Shown here piece by piece: positions 25,014 through 37,430 of a stretch of DNA of 64,000 nucleotides. The translations under genes were made by a program, and so were the position numbers. The notes under the pieces were generated by a model, which ran no database searches, was not told the origin of the DNA, and saw only the letters and a program-made list of their open reading frames with translations. The stretch's first letter is position 1. Each line of letters starts with the position of its first letter. This DNA is from Zerene cesonia (lineage: Eukaryota; Arthropoda; Insecta; Lepidoptera; Pieridae), in the NCBI RefSeq assembly GCF_012273895.1, contig NC_052110.1:5456001-5520000 (forward strand). The letters run 5' to 3'.

Positions 25014-26840
25014 GATAAAGTTTCAGTCGATAACATGAGCGTCGCGTTACTTTAAGTTTTTATTCGCTGTAGAAATTTGATATATGTTAGATTAATAGTC
25101 CTCAATTTTTTTTGTCCATCAACTCCTTTAACCAATAAATTATCGCATTATTTACGAAAGTCAATGTTCATAATTGGTAATTTTAAAATAATAGCCATTG
25201 CCCCCTTACCCACGTCAACGCCTATTTTCTGGATTTCTGATTTGGTATAGATTTAAAATTTTATGGCGATTTATTTTTTGGTTAAAAATAACAATTTTAA
25301 TAAATAATATCGTATATAGTACACTAAAAATTTAGCGTCGTGTGAAAACAGGCAATTTCTCCAACACAAACTATAGACGGAGGTAACAGAGCAGTAACTA
25401 CTATAATTGCATATCCAATAATGTCCTTTATCTAAGTTATGGGGAAGCTATGAGAAGTAGGTTCACAACGTTAGTTGTTGCAGTTGAGAATTATAATTCG
25501 ATCACGATCTGATATTTGAAGTCAACGAGTGTCGTAATTATTCAGACATAAAAAATTGTACAATCAGCTTAAGATTATTTAAAATTATAATATATCATAT
25601 TTATAATATATACAATAAAGATTACATCATTTAAAACGTATAATATATTATAAAATAATTTAACAGCATCCCTACTATCTTTACTGGAATATTATGTATG
25701 CTATAAATGCGAAAATAACTCAGTCTGTCTTTTCTTCAAGCCTTAACCACTCAACCGATTTGGTTAGAATCTAGTTCATAGATAGCTTTTATCAAAAAAT
25801 ATATGTACGACGCGCCAAAATAAGATTTCACTTCACAAAACATTAAACAGATGGATACAATAACTCTAATCATTATCCCGCAATCTATTTTAATACTGTT
25901 TATTAGTTTAGGTTAGTTCACTGTTAAGTCCTTCAAATTATCAACCACAGCAATTGTGAAAGGTTTCACAGCAAAATGCGAGAGCTTATTTCGTTATCAG
26001 TGCCCACTATTCAGAGCTGGCTGCAACACAGCATTTAAAGGGTAGAACCGCAATTTGGCCCAAACTTTGATGGCTAATTACCACGAAGTGACGTCAGTTG
26101 TAAAGTGAATCAAACTTAATTACCAGTTATGCGTCTGGCGAAAGTAGTTGTTGTTTGGCGCGGTCGGTTCGTAAAATACGATTGTACGTTGGGGAAATGT
26201 CTCTAGATTAGTAGTATTTGAGATTTCTTGTGTTCGGTTTTACGGGAAATTAAATTGTTCTTGTTATCGAGATTTATAGTCCATTTAACTACTTCTGAAT
26301 AATGTATTGCATGCGTATTTATCAGTAGGAAAGGAAGAAAAGTAGAATACATACTACATGCTACATCGAAAAAGGAGGGACCGCGACCAGTCTACACAAA
26401 TACTGTTTTTCCCAATATATATCTGCAAGTGTAAGTATGTTATGTAGTGAAAATATATTTTCATTCGCGTAGATCAGAACTAATTATCTGTTACGTAGCT
26501 TTTAAGATCTTACCAATCATAGGCCAGACAGTCTGATGCGATCTTGTTAGACAATCAGTATTTTATAAAGTGTATAGTTTAGTTGACTCGCGTGGTACCC
26601 GGGTAATAAGCAGCCTATATGCTAATTCAGACTATAATCAATCAGATACGATAAGCTATTTTCACGTGAAAGATTTACAGACATAAATTCATCCATACTT
26701 ACAAAATCAGCGATAGTAATATTGACCTTGGTTTATTTTCACCAAATGCGTACTCCATACGTCTTTTCCTGGTAAATGGTTTCTTGTTATGTGATGAAAA
26801 ATTAATGAAATGAATAATTATAAGTGACATTAGTTATCTT
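25014..26840. other. Mostly featureless stretch
   Basis: 25690-25800 holds a diverged Helitron 5' part (ATAAATGCGAAAATAACTCAG). Nothing else supported. Confidence 0.35.
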
Positions 26841-26849
26841 AAAATGTAC

Positions 26850-26900
26850 AGAGGGCGGTCTTATCGCTATAAGCGATCTCTACCGGACAACCTTTTTTTG
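26850..26900 (-). repeat. LINE 3'-end-like scrap
   Basis: GGCGGTCTTATCGCTATAAG CGATCTCTACCGGACAACC only. Confidence 0.4.
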
Positions 26901-26958
26901 TTTTGTGTATGTATAACGTTATTATCTACTATGAATACATATTTATTTTATTATATAG

Positions 26959-27273
26959 CAGTGGTGGCCCAATGGTGAGGACCTCGACTTAAAATCGATA
27001 AGTCGGGGTTCGATACTAGGCGAGCGTGCAAGAAATAAATTGATTTTTCAATTTATCTGCGCATGTGGATAACATCACCACTGCTTAAACGGTGAAGGAA
27101 AAACATCATGAGGAAACCGGCATGTCCAAGAATCAAAAGTTCGACGACATGTGACATCTGCCAATCCGCATTTGGCCAGCGTGGTGGATTATGGCCTGAA
27201 CCCTCATAGGAGGCCTGTGTCCCAACAGTGGGAACATTTATGGGCTGATGATGATGATGATGATGATGATTTT
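26959..27273 (+). mobile_element. SINE-E, full length
   Basis: tRNA-like head (TGGCCCAATGGTGAGG; GGGGTTCGATACT), body with ATCAATTTATCTGC-type hairpin sequence and GGCCAGCGTGGTGGATTATG, ending in (GAT)n. The microsatellite tail suggests mobilisation by an RTE-type LINE. Confidence 0.7.
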
Positions 27274-27685
27274 ATTCTATTCTGATTTTCTATCCATCTA
27301 TAATCCAATATAGAAACATGGAGTGATAGATGTCTCTTCAGGGATGCCGGTGACCTTTTTCGTAGAATATATGATTTCTATGAATAGTACCGTGAGAAGC
27401 ATCCAAAGAAACTAAGTAAGCATCTAAAAACAGTATTCATATACCATGCAATAACTTCCAACGGCAGGTTTCACGTTCTAACTAAATTCATCCAGTTTGA
27501 GAAAAACTTTCCACACTCATTCCACAGAGCATTCGCTAAGCATATGATGATATATAATAATAAAGTCATATATCTTCTAGCACGGGACTTTTATTATGAT
27601 TAAACATTTTACACAAAGTGTAGCGGCCGAGTGTTACACCGTGATTGCTTTTTATACGATTTTTAGCTCCATCTGTATGGTTGTA

Positions 27686-27851
27686 CTAGCTGCGCCCCGT
27701 GGTTTCACCCGCGTAAGTCCGTTTCCCGTAGGTATAGTGGGATAAAAAGTTGCCTATATAAATTTCATAGCAACCGGTTCAGTAGTTTCTGAAAGAGCAA
27801 CAAACTCACACACATCCTTACAAATTTTCGCATTTGTAATATTAGTAGGAT
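27686..27851 (-). mobile_element. HelA Helitron copy, internally deleted
   Basis: CTAG at 27686; lacks the TTATTCCAGTTGTCCAGC segment; 5' end at 27851. Confidence 0.7.
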
Positions 27852-28543
27852 GTAACTGATTCCTATAGACTCGATTTTGAACCACTTTAAACGGGCAGAT
27901 CTTATTTAAACTTTGCACACAAGCATCGGTTGTAATATAATAAATTCAGGAATTTTATCGTATCGTCTTGATCGCCGGAATTAAATGAAATATATTCTGT
28001 ACACGAGTGAGACAGTTTGTGGTTCTATAATGAAAACCTATTTTATAGTTTTTTAAATAAATAAAGCAAGGAATACATATATTTATGCTTTATTAAAATT
28101 AACATGTCTACGTCAACTCGTGCCTGAGTAGCATCTATCATTCCATAACTTTTGGAATTTTAGGAGTAAAGCGACATTTTATCACTAAGACTTCGATGTC
28201 TGTCTGTCTGTGTGTTTATAACTCATAAACGCAAATAGTTGAGAGTTGAAATCTAAAACGATGTATTTCTTTTTCTGTTAAATGAACTATTAATAAAAAT
28301 CTAGATAAAGCAACGGCTCGCACGATGAAGTGTAATTTTCTACCAACGGTTCAACCTTTCGTTGCGGTGTGAGAGACGGCCATAACTTCTTTCTTTTAAG
28401 TCGAGTCGAGATACAAAATTGGAAGGTAAATGAAAAATATTCCGTATTAAGTTCCCTATTTGGAAAATAAGAAATTCGCGTATGTAAATTACCCTGCCAG
28501 TATTACTGTATATCGTGTAAGTTTCGCTGTTTTTGTAATACCC

Positions 28544-28781
28544 TTGATAATATGACCGCCTCCTTGGTACAGTGGTTAACGCGTGAGCGTAGAACCGAGG
28601 GGTCCTGGGTTCAATTCCCGGTGGGGACGCACAAAAAAAAAAAAAAATGTCTCGGTCTGGCAGGACACAGAAGGCTGATCACCTACTTGTCCCTAAAGAA
28701 AATCGATCAGTGAAACGGATGTACATCATCTGCCCCATACCCCACTAGGGGACACGGGACTTCACTTTTGATAATATGACC
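28544..28781 (+). mobile_element. SINE-C with perfect 14-bp target duplication
   Basis: TTGATAATATGACC at 28544-28557 and again at 28768-28781. Head has TGGTACAGTGGTTA and GGTTCAATTCCC, then A-run and body. Looks young. Confidence 0.85.
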
Positions 28782-28817
28782 CTATGTTTATAAGAGATTT
28801 GGTCTTCATTACGTAGT

Positions 28818-28990
28818 ATAAAACAAAGTCACATTCTCTATATGCTTAGATCTTTAAAGCTGCTCATCGGATTTTGATGAGGTTTTTTTTTAATAGATAG
28901 AGTGATTCAAGAGGAAGGTTTATATGTATAATAATATATTTTAAACTACTCCGAATTTAACCTAATTCTAATTCTATATCTAATTTAAGG
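28818..28990 (+). mobile_element. HelX copy (GTATAAAACAAAGTC type)
   Basis: AGTATAAAACAAAGTCAC, CGGATTTTGATGAGG, AGAGTGATTCAAGAGGAAGG; 3' end decayed. Confidence 0.5.
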
Positions 28991-29122
28991 CTAGTATTAG
29001 ATAAATTCCAAACTGTAATTATAATTTTAGTCTATTTACAAAATAACTAGCTATATTCGTATATCTTTATAGACACAAATTACGTATTGATCTAGATGCA
29101 TTTTATTACATTTATTAATTAA

Positions 29123-29322
29123 CAGCTGTGCCACGCGGTTTCAACCGCGTAAGTCCGTGTCCCGTAGGAATATCGGGATAAAAAATTACCTATGTGTTAT
29201 TCCAGTTGTCGAGCTATCTACGTACCAAAGTTCTTTGCAATCGGCTCAGCAGTTATTGCGCAAAAGAGTAACAAACATACACACAACCTTACAAACTTTC
29301 GCATTTATAATATTTGTAGGAT
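29123..29322 (-). mobile_element. HelA Helitron copy (diverged)
   Basis: CAGCTGTGCCACGCGGTTTC end, compensated hairpin GCGGTTTCAACCGC, 5' end at 29321. Confidence 0.7.
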
Positions 29323-30439
29323 TATACTGTCTAGCGCCTGAAATTATTAACATCTACACTTGGTTATTTGCTAGATCATCATTCGCTGATTTCGAAACAA
29401 GGCCCAATGTTTTACATTCATATACCAATGTCTATAACAAAGAGGTATATAAAATCATAAAAACGACAAAAATCGATAAAAAAATAACATTAAAATATAC
29501 CTTTTACACTGCAATCCGTAAAAAAAGAAACAAAATTGCATGACTCCGTCAGCAATAATTTTAATAAACGTTCCATCGAGTTCAGTTTTGACATAGGAAT
29601 GCAAATAAATTCGATTAGGCACAGAGCTGTTCATCCACGCGCTACCTTTACACAATGTAGGCTTCAAAAAATCGCACTCCAATGGCCGGTTCTGTCGATC
29701 AGGCGATTACACTGCGAGCCAACTATGTTGGTAACGTTTGACTATTTAATTGACAATATTGTTTTCTGTGAGATACCCCGATGTTTTGATTTATAATATG
29801 ATTCGTGTTTTAAATATGTATGATGATGTTGATGATGATTTTAAGTTTTTTTTTATATTACTTTGGTAATCTTATATACATTTCATTTCTTTTAAAATAA
29901 TAGACAGAAAGAATTTAATTTAGTTAAAAGAACTACAGAACTTTACCCTATATTAATTTTAACTTCCTTCTTCTGAACCAAACAAACACTCAGTACGATT
30001 ATATTTTTAGTACAGACAATAAACCTTTTTTTAAGATGGACGAATTGTCTCACTGCTCAAACAAGAATTAGCATGAAATAATAAAACAATGATGGTGATA
30101 AATGGAACATGTATAAAACAAATTTAATCATTGACGGACCGACGTCCTATTTTATTGGCCGACACTAGAGCCTGCAGCTATATGTGATAGCGGAAAAATA
30201 TTTGTTCCCGCGTAACGCTGGGGCTTGATTTACGGCACTATGACTGTCGGCAAAAAAGTCGAATGATGTACATGCGAACGGTACACGCGTCACGAGCTTG
30301 GTATGGTGGATATTATACTGGCACGCTTTCGCACGCTTTATGACATCCGTAAATCTGTATGTTTCAATTTTTACTAATGCTTGTGACACGATTGTGTGCG
30401 ATATTTCTGTTTTGATTTAGATGTTGTGTTACTGAAAAT
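29323..30439. other. Stretch without recognised gene
   Basis: Overlapping open frames on both strands at 29455-29796 have no familiar domain. At 30160-30255 GCCGACACTAG and CTATGACTGTCGGC are imperfect inverted repeats. Confidence 0.3.
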
Positions 30440-30601
30440 GTATGTGTGTGTTTGTTGCTCTTTCATACAAAAACTACTGAGCCAATTACAATGAAATTTG
30501 GTATGTAGATAGCTGAACAACTGGAATAAAATATAGGCAACTTTTTATCCCGATATTCTTACGGGATACGGACTTACGGTGAAACCGCGGGGCGCAGCTA
30601 G
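30440..30601 (+). mobile_element. HelA Helitron copy, 5' truncated
   Basis: Begins at TGTGTGTGTTTGTTGCTC, ends CTAG at 30598-30601; a short deletion removes part of the hairpin's left arm. Confidence 0.7.
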
Positions 30602-31134
30602 TATTAATATACAACGTTCCTTAATCTTTGTTCCTTTAACTACAACACATACAAGCATTGTTTATTTTTATTTGTCGCTCCTTGTGAAACATATGTCGTA
30701 TGAAATTATGAGTTTTATCTCGGTCCCTTGAATGCCATAAGTCATGTTGGTAGGCTTCCGCCGCCAGTGGATTACACCTATATTTCATATACGCACTGCA
30801 CGGACGCAACAGCAACACGGACAAAAAAGCATCGTTATTAAAACTAATGAAAAACCAAGTTATTTATATGTATTAGAACTAGGATTTTTAATATAAATTT
30901 AGCTGTATTATCCTACTCACATGACATCAGATATAGAATAACTGCCATGCAATATGGATGTTTAATAGACTCCAAAACGATTTCAATATTTTCGTCTTAT
31001 CCGCTTTGGTTGGGCGTATTTTGACAGCATTAATGTTCAGACCGCGTCGTGGCATGCCACAATCCAATGCCACAACGAGTGAGCGTTCTCATTAGATCCA
31101 CATCACGATCCCGCTTTGTATCTATTTTATTTTA

Positions 31135-31412
31135 TTGTGGCAGTCGAGCACGCTTCCGCACGAATTGGGCCAGCTCGCACCGGGGAAGTACCACACCCCC
31201 ACAGAAAACCGGCGTGAAATAGTGGCATGCCACTGTGTTTTGTGTGGTGAGTGGGGGAGCCGGAGGCCCATTTCCTTTTCCTCACCCGTCCCAGCCCAAT
31301 CCTTCTTTCCAGTCGTCAATCCTTTCCTTTTCCTTAGCGAATGTTCATGGGCGGTGGTGATCGCTTACCATCAGGCGAACCACCAGCTCAGTTGCTCGCT
31401 ATGACATTAAAA
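31135..31412 (+). mobile_element. RetB retroposon
   Basis: GTGGCAGTCGAGCACGCTTC start, ATGACATTAAAAA tail. A deletion removes the AAGCGGGCAGCGC part. Confidence 0.7.
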
Positions 31413-31503
31413 ACAACTATTACTTTGACCCAAACCGCCATGTAGGCTATTCGCTCAATGATCGTCTTCGAACTTTGAGCGTAACACATATTACATAGAC
31501 TCA

Positions 31504-31504
31504 T

Positions 31505-31536
<32 letters not shown>

Positions 31537-31541
31537 TATAT
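31504..31541. repeat. (TA)n microsatellite
   Basis: Abuts the C-terminal end of the LINE fragment. Confidence 0.85.
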
Positions 31542-32145
31542 ACCTGTCCACAGATCGCAGAGAATAATTATCACAGTGCAGGAATTGGAACTGGTTTTTT
31601 AGGTAAGAAGGAGCTTTGGGGTTGAAAAGCATTCGATACAATAGTTGTAGGTAATGAACATTCCGGCGAAGACGGATTGGGAGCGACTTGAGTTTCTTGC
31701 GAAAATGAGAGACGTGGTCATATTTACGGATACCGAAAACAAATCGGATGCAATAGTCTTGAAGTCGCTCAAGTTTATCCAATTGCTCAGACGTTAAGTC
31801 GAGAAAGCGAGCATCAGCGTAGTCAAGAATAGGAAGGAGAAGGGACTGTGCTAACATAATCTTTGTCGGTATGGGTAAAAAGTTGCGGAGGCGTCGTAAA
31901 GAGCCAGATGCAGCATATATTTTGCGGCTGATTTGACCAAGAAAGTGTTTGGTCTATAATCACACCTAAATTTTTTACTTGTTTGGCCAAAGGAATATCC
32001 ACGATTATATATATATCGACGTCTGAGATAATACAGCCTTGTCTCTCTACAAGTATATACAACTGAGTTTTAGATATGGAAGTTGAAAATGATCTCTATT
32101 TTCAACGTCGAATGAAGAAGATTCTAGAAGGTGCGATGAAACCGA
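31542..32145 (-). mobile_element. LINE (CR1/Jockey-group) reverse transcriptase C-terminal fragment
   Basis: Reverse-strand reading gives VKNLGVIIDQTLSW (near 31960), then after a frameshift LPILDYADARFLDLTSEQLD, KLERLQDYCIRFVFG and LPIRLRRNVHYLQLLY, the usual C-terminal region after the RT domain in CR1/Jockey-type non-LTR elements. No RT catalytic motif remains. Truncated at both ends. Confidence 0.75.
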
Positions 32146-32349
32146 TTTAGTTGAACCATGGCCAAAAATAATGGCTCAGCATATTTTTCAAATAAAATCT
32201 GATTGGTTTATTTGTTTGTGATATAATGCCATTTTACGCTCCAGGTTTGCAATAATCGTTAATAGTTTCAAATTTTATTACTTTAGGATTCAATATATTC
32301 AATTTTATAACATATTTTAACTACCTTAACTAGTATAAAAAATATAGTA

Positions 32350-32545
32350 CTGACTGACATATGATCTATCAACGCACAGCCAAGCCTGTGGACGGATCGG
32401 GCTAAAATTTGGCATATAGATGTTATGACTAAGAAAGAATTTTGACAAATTCTACCCCCAATGGGATAAAATAGCGGATGAAAGTTTGACCCATGAAATT
32501 TTATTAAGACTAAGCGGATGAAGCTGCGGGCAACAGCGAGTTAGG
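32350..32545 (+). repeat. HelX-like repeat, second copy of the 4.2 kb type
   Basis: GATCTATCAACGCACAGCCA, CGGATCGGGCTAAAATTTGG, and GAAGCTGCGGGCAACAGCGAG at the end. Confidence 0.55.
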
Positions 32546-32550
32546 TAATA

Positions 32551-33180
32551 TGTATAATAAATATACCAAAGAAATGGCTTGTAACTAAAATGTCGTCCAT
32601 TGAATACAAAAATACTCTGTATTTTATTTATTTCTATACAGAACGAAGTAATTAAATAACCTTTATTACGAGCGTAGTGTGTAAGAATACAGCGTGTTTT
32701 AATATTACTAGACAAGATAATGTTAGCATAGAAGTTTGTGTATTCCCGAAGAATGTATCATAGAGGTTGCTGTTATATAAGTGTACTTATTTACTTTTTT
32801 AAGGATGAAAATTATTTCAAAGTTCACAGTACGGGACTAGATGCGAAAAAGACTTGTTTTTGTTTATTTCTGTGTAATAATTAAATAGCTATTGCAATCT
32901 CTTCTGCTTATTACACTATTTCGTTATTTCAGGATTATAAACATATTTCACAAGAATTCAGGATTAAAAACATATTTCACTTTACTGACGTCAAATTTTC
33001 AGAGCAAGACCAAATTTAAACAGGATTACATGGAAGGTAACAGCTATCAAACAAAAAAGACCGGTTCACTCGGTTAAAAGTTGAGTTTATAAGCACAAAA
33101 AAACAGTGAAGTGTGAATTAGGTATAATCTTCTCTTTTTTTGAAGTCGGTTAAAACGAACTCTAATCTATTTTAACTTTA
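32551..33180. other. Stretch with no recognised gene
   Basis: A TTTGAAGTCGGTTAAAAC end near 33140 recalls interspersed repeats that also occur near 40.0 and 62.37 kb. Confidence 0.35.
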
Positions 33181-33500
33181 ATAATGTAAAGCCGAAGAGT
33201 TGGTTTCAACGCGCCAATCCCCGGAATTGCTTATCCGATTTGAAAATATTTTCAGAGATATATAGTCCGTTTATGGAGCTTTAGAACATATTGTGCGCCG
33301 TAGGTTACTCCGCAGGGCACAGTTAGTCTACACTAATATTAAATAAGGAGGAAACTTTTGTATTTTTGTATGTTTGTTTCACGCAAATATCACTGGACCG
33401 ATTTCAAAAATTATTCCACAACTAGAAAGCTCCTTCACAGAGTGACATAGGCTATACAAGTACCATGGCTGAAGACGGGGCGAATACCTACTAATATATA
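33181..33500 (+). mobile_element. Two diverged HelX copies
   Basis: 33190-33335 (AAGCCGAAGAGTTGG to CACAGTTAGT) followed by 33335-33490 (CTACACTAATATTAAA to GCTGAAGACGGGGCG). Confidence 0.45.
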
Positions 33501-33839
33501 TGAATATAGTACAAGCAATGTTTTGTAGTACAATTGTATAAAAACAGAGTAAGAGTAACTCGCGAAATGAATGTAATTATTTTACACGTGTTTATCTTAC
33601 CCCAAAATGACAGCAAATGGAAAACTCTAAAAACAATGTTTATACGTCTGAAGTTAGACCTATTGATGACATAAGCGAGAAGTTAGGTAATTGTGTAAAA
33701 GCGAAGTTCAGAGATGTTATTAGAAGCAGTTAACTTTAGAATTTAGGTTAAGTTAACATGAATTCGGAGGTGGAATGGAGTGGTTTTAGACTTAAAATAT
33801 TAACTGCTAGGCTTATTACATACATTTTTTATTAATAGC

Positions 33840-34214
33840 GTTCAAATCTTATCGTATAAGACAAAGTGGGTTTCCGCCGTCTGTGTGTCAATGTTTAGAT
33901 CTTTAAAATAATGTAACACATTTTGATGGCGTTTTTTTAAATAAATAGAGTGATTCAACTGGAAGGTTTGTATGTATAATAACAGCTTTTAAAATTGGTG
34001 CGAAATTGAATAAGGCGGGCAAAGGCTAGCATAGTATAAAACAAAACCACTGTCCTTATATATTTTTAATTATGCAACAGATTCTGATGGAGGTTTTCTT
34101 TAATAAATAGTTATTTGTAATTTAAGAAAAAGATTTATATATACAGTATAAGAAAAAGGGGAAAAGGGATTTTATTTCGAATTGAACGCGTGCAAAGCCG
34201 CTGGCAAAAGCTAG
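33840..34214 (+). mobile_element. Head-to-tail pair of HelX elements
   Basis: First copy ends GGCGGGCAAAGGCTAG at 34029; the second begins at once with CATAGTATAAAACAAAACC and ends GCAAAAGCTAG at 34214. Confidence 0.6.
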
Positions 34215-34239
34215 TGGTATTTTAAAGCAGCTGTTTTAA

Positions 34240-34335
34240 AGGAATAAAAAATATCACAATGCGGGATTCAAACCCACGTCATATCTGAACCATGGCAACT
34301 AGTCTCTCGGCCACCCACGACCCCGCCTCAGGAAT
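34240..34335 (-). repeat. tRNA-D copy
   Basis: Reverse strand: GGTGGCCGAGAGACTAG (A-box side) and GGGTTTGAATCCCGC (T arm); the anticodon-arm part is altered, so not a working tRNA. Confidence 0.55.
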
Positions 34336-34905
34336 CGGATTTGTGTCTCTCAAACCGTCTTTTTCTTTACAACTGGCGAATAACTGTTAATAATTCAAAA
34401 AACATAGAATGTGGCTCAGTTGAAGCCAGTAGCCAGTAGGTAGGTTGCTTCTACTTAACAATAATTATATCTCTCAACGGTAAATCTACAACGATTAAAC
34501 TATATCTACCATTTTTAATTTCATCCATTTAACAACACAGTTATACAAGAAATTAATTGTGAGAAAATTATTCTGCTTCTTCGTTAAAAATTAATTATCA
34601 TTTAATTTACAACCATAAGCACATTTTATAACCATTTTATCATTTGAATAGTAATTAAATTATTGAAGTGAATGTTGGACGAGCGACACGGTGATCCGTA
34701 CGAATAAATAAAACAGCAAAAATAAATAATTGGTCACCCATCCAATTTGTGACCGTGCCAACCGTTGCTTAACCTCGTTCTTATAGCGGAAACAAAAATA
34801 CATCACCACTGAAAAGTTTATAAAGAATTTCCAACAAAGAATAAGCTAAATATATTATATGGTTTCCTGTACCTTTAATTACAGGAAGATAACGACATTA
34901 TAGTA

Positions 34906-35192
34906 TTTTTTATGTCATAGCGGGCAACTGAGCTGGTGGTTCGCCTGATGGTAAGCGATCACCACCGCCCATGAACATTCGCAAAGGCCTCTGCGAATGC
35001 GCTGCCCGCTTTTTTGGGGTAAGGGAAAATTAATGGATTAACGACTGGAAAGAAGGATTGGACTGGGACGGGTGACTCACCGTACGAAACACAGTGGCAT
35101 GCCACTATTTCACGCCGGTTTTCTGTGGGGGAGTGGTACTTTCCGGGTGCGAGCTGGCCCAATTCGTGCCAAAGCGTGCTCGACTTCCACAG
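34906..35192 (-). mobile_element. RetB retroposon, near full length
   Basis: Poly-T and TATGTCATAGCGGGCAACTG at left, GCGTGCTCGACTTCCAC at right. Confidence 0.75.
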
Positions 35193-35641
35193 TGTGTTAA
35201 AAATATTAAAGAATTATCTTTACAGCAACCCTTTTGATATCGTACCCTAAAAATATATCGCTTCTTATGAAACTGCAAGTCATTACAGCGTAGCATTAAG
35301 CAGCACCAAGACAGTAACTGCATTTTAATCGCAAAGCAATATTTTAAAGTAAAAATCCTTGTATTAAAACTACATTGTAAAGAGCCGTTTCCTTACTTCC
35401 ATAGTGGCCTTAAAGAGTACTAAAGTATGATGAATGCTCTTTATTACGGCTAGTCTTTTATAATGAGTTTTGTGATGGACATTTTATGCTCGCAGTTTCT
35501 GCGTTTTTAATTAGGTTTTATTTCCATGATGACATGTTTAGATATTTGTTCATTATTGTTTTTTATAGATATTTGCGAAACAACGTTTTTTGGGTAGGAT
35601 ATATTTCCTTTCCTACACGGTTGCCTGTCTGAGATTGCTAT
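35193..35641. other. Stretch with no recognised feature
   Basis: AT-rich spacer between two inverted RetB copies. Confidence 0.4.
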
Positions 35642-35930
35642 TGTTTTATCTCATAGCGGGCAACTGAGCTGGTGGTTCGCCTGATGGTAAACGATGTCTA
35701 TCGGCCATGAATATTCGCGGAGGTAGTGCCTCTGCGAATGCGCTGCCCGCTTTTAAGGGGTAAGGAAAGGATTGACGAATGGAAAGAAAGAATGGACTGG
35801 GAACCGTTTTCCCCGCTCATCATACGAAACACAAGCATGCTATTGATTTACGCCAGTTTTCTGTGGGGGTGTGGTACTTCCCGGTGCGAGCTGGCCCAAT
35901 TTGTGCCGAAGCATGCTCATGTCCCACTTC
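35642..35930 (-). mobile_element. RetB retroposon
   Basis: TTATCTCATAGCGGGCAACT to GAAGCATGCTCATGTCCCAC; same orientation as the copy 450 bp upstream. Confidence 0.72.
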
Positions 35931-36085
35931 AAAAAATCCCACGCTGTTTAGGTATAAGGCCGCGTCTTGTATCTGGTAACAAAACGCGTGGCTTGATGCA
36001 AACTCTTTTAATCTCCGTAGCAAACTGACAAGCGTTGAAACAAGAATATTGCTCTTATTGTTTTTGTTTGAGTGTGTCCGATGTA

Positions 36086-36451
36086 TCCCTACTAATATTA
36101 TCAATGCGAAAGTAACTCTGCCTGTCTCCCTGTCTGTCTGTTACGCTTTCACGCCTAAACCACTGAACTGATTTTGACATAATTTTGGTATGAGTATACT
36201 TAGATCTGAACTTGGGAAAGGACACTTTTTACTTTTTATCGCGAAAAAAGGGTAGAAAGAGTTGAAAGAGGGGATGAAAGTTTGTATGAAAGTTCGTTAT
36301 TGTCAAACCGATTTTGATGAAACTTGGTATGAAGATGGAGCTAATCGTGGGAAAGAACAAACCATACTTTTTAATTCGAAGAAAATATTCCTTACCATGT
36401 CGCGTGATATAAGCGAATTCTATGCGGGCGAAGCCGCGGGCGAAGAGCTAG
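36086..36451 (+). mobile_element. Long HelX element with intact ends
   Basis: TCCCTACTAATATTATC start, GCGGGCGAAGCCGC hairpin, GGGCGAAGAG spacer, CTAG at 36448-36451. Its open frame is a by-product of the repeat. Confidence 0.7.
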
Positions 36452-37263
36452 TTATACTTTAATGAATAAATAGCGGTAGTTTGACAAATGGTTTAACGTT
36501 ATCAGCCGAGCTGATTTACTGTGACTAGACACTCATAAAATTAGTTACGCTCACACGAGGATGTATTGCAGCCGCGTGATGGAGATATCTCGCTGTCGGC
36601 TTTATTTTCACTAAATACACACTTATATTATACGGTTATTATATAAAGATTTTTGGTATTAGCGGTAAATTTCTCTGCATTGTATTGCAAAATCGCTTTC
36701 CGAGTCTGTCTCTATGTATGCATGTATGCTTAGATATTCTTTAAATCTATACAACTAATAATATAATACATTTGTTAGTGCAGACTTACAAAAAGCAATA
36801 ATAAGAAAAAGGTTTATAAAATTACCATAATCTTATTGTGCCGACCTACCAACACGGGTGGGACCACTCCACATATGATAGACAACAAGGCAAGGAATAT
36901 AATTTGCTGTGTTGTGGTGAGATTATTTATTGTTTAAAAACGTATAATAAAAAGGTGGACTTATAACTTATCGGTGTGTTGCTAAAAAGGGTAACTCAGC
37001 ATGTAGACTCATAAGGAAACTTAAAAAGAAATCGGTCAAATGAAATATCGACTGTTACAGTCACTGGTAAACTAATTATTCTAGCAAGAGAGATCCTTTA
37101 GAACACTTATTAACATAACATATTAATTCACATAACGGGTTTTATGCGCTAATGCATGAAATGTCTCTTGGGAACAGGGAAGTATATACCTGTTATATTA
37201 TGATATGGGAATCGTGTTTCTACACAATCCCTTGAGCCTACTTTTTCTAATATACAAAGACAC
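36452..37263. other. Stretch with a HelX scrap only
   Basis: 36640-36750 (AAAATCGCTTTCCGAGTCTG, ATGCTTAGATATTC) resembles the GTATAAAACAAAGTC type. Confidence 0.35.
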
Positions 37264-37430
37264 TAGCTGACCCGGCAAACACTGTTCTTCCTAACTCTTA
37301 TCAAGGGGTATATAAAATAGATTCAAATTTTTCCGGCCTCACCCAAAATTCCACGAGAATCAGTCCAGTCGTTTCGGTGTAGCACGGTAACTACATTGTG
37401 ACATATGAATATTATAAATTTAGAGAAGAT
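37264..37430 (-). repeat. CTAGCTGACCCGGCAAAC repeat
   Basis: Begins CTAGCTGACCCGGCAAACAC, includes CCAGTCGTTTCGGTGTAG. A common kind of Lepidopteran interspersed sequence with a CTAG end; single copy here. Confidence 0.45.

Noticed and set aside
29157..29543. 128-codon open frame
   Set aside because: Its first half is a HelA copy; the rest is Lys/Ile-rich with no familiar motif.
36262..36462. 66-codon open frame
   Set aside because: Lies wholly inside a Helitron; the apparent protein is a by-product of the repeat.
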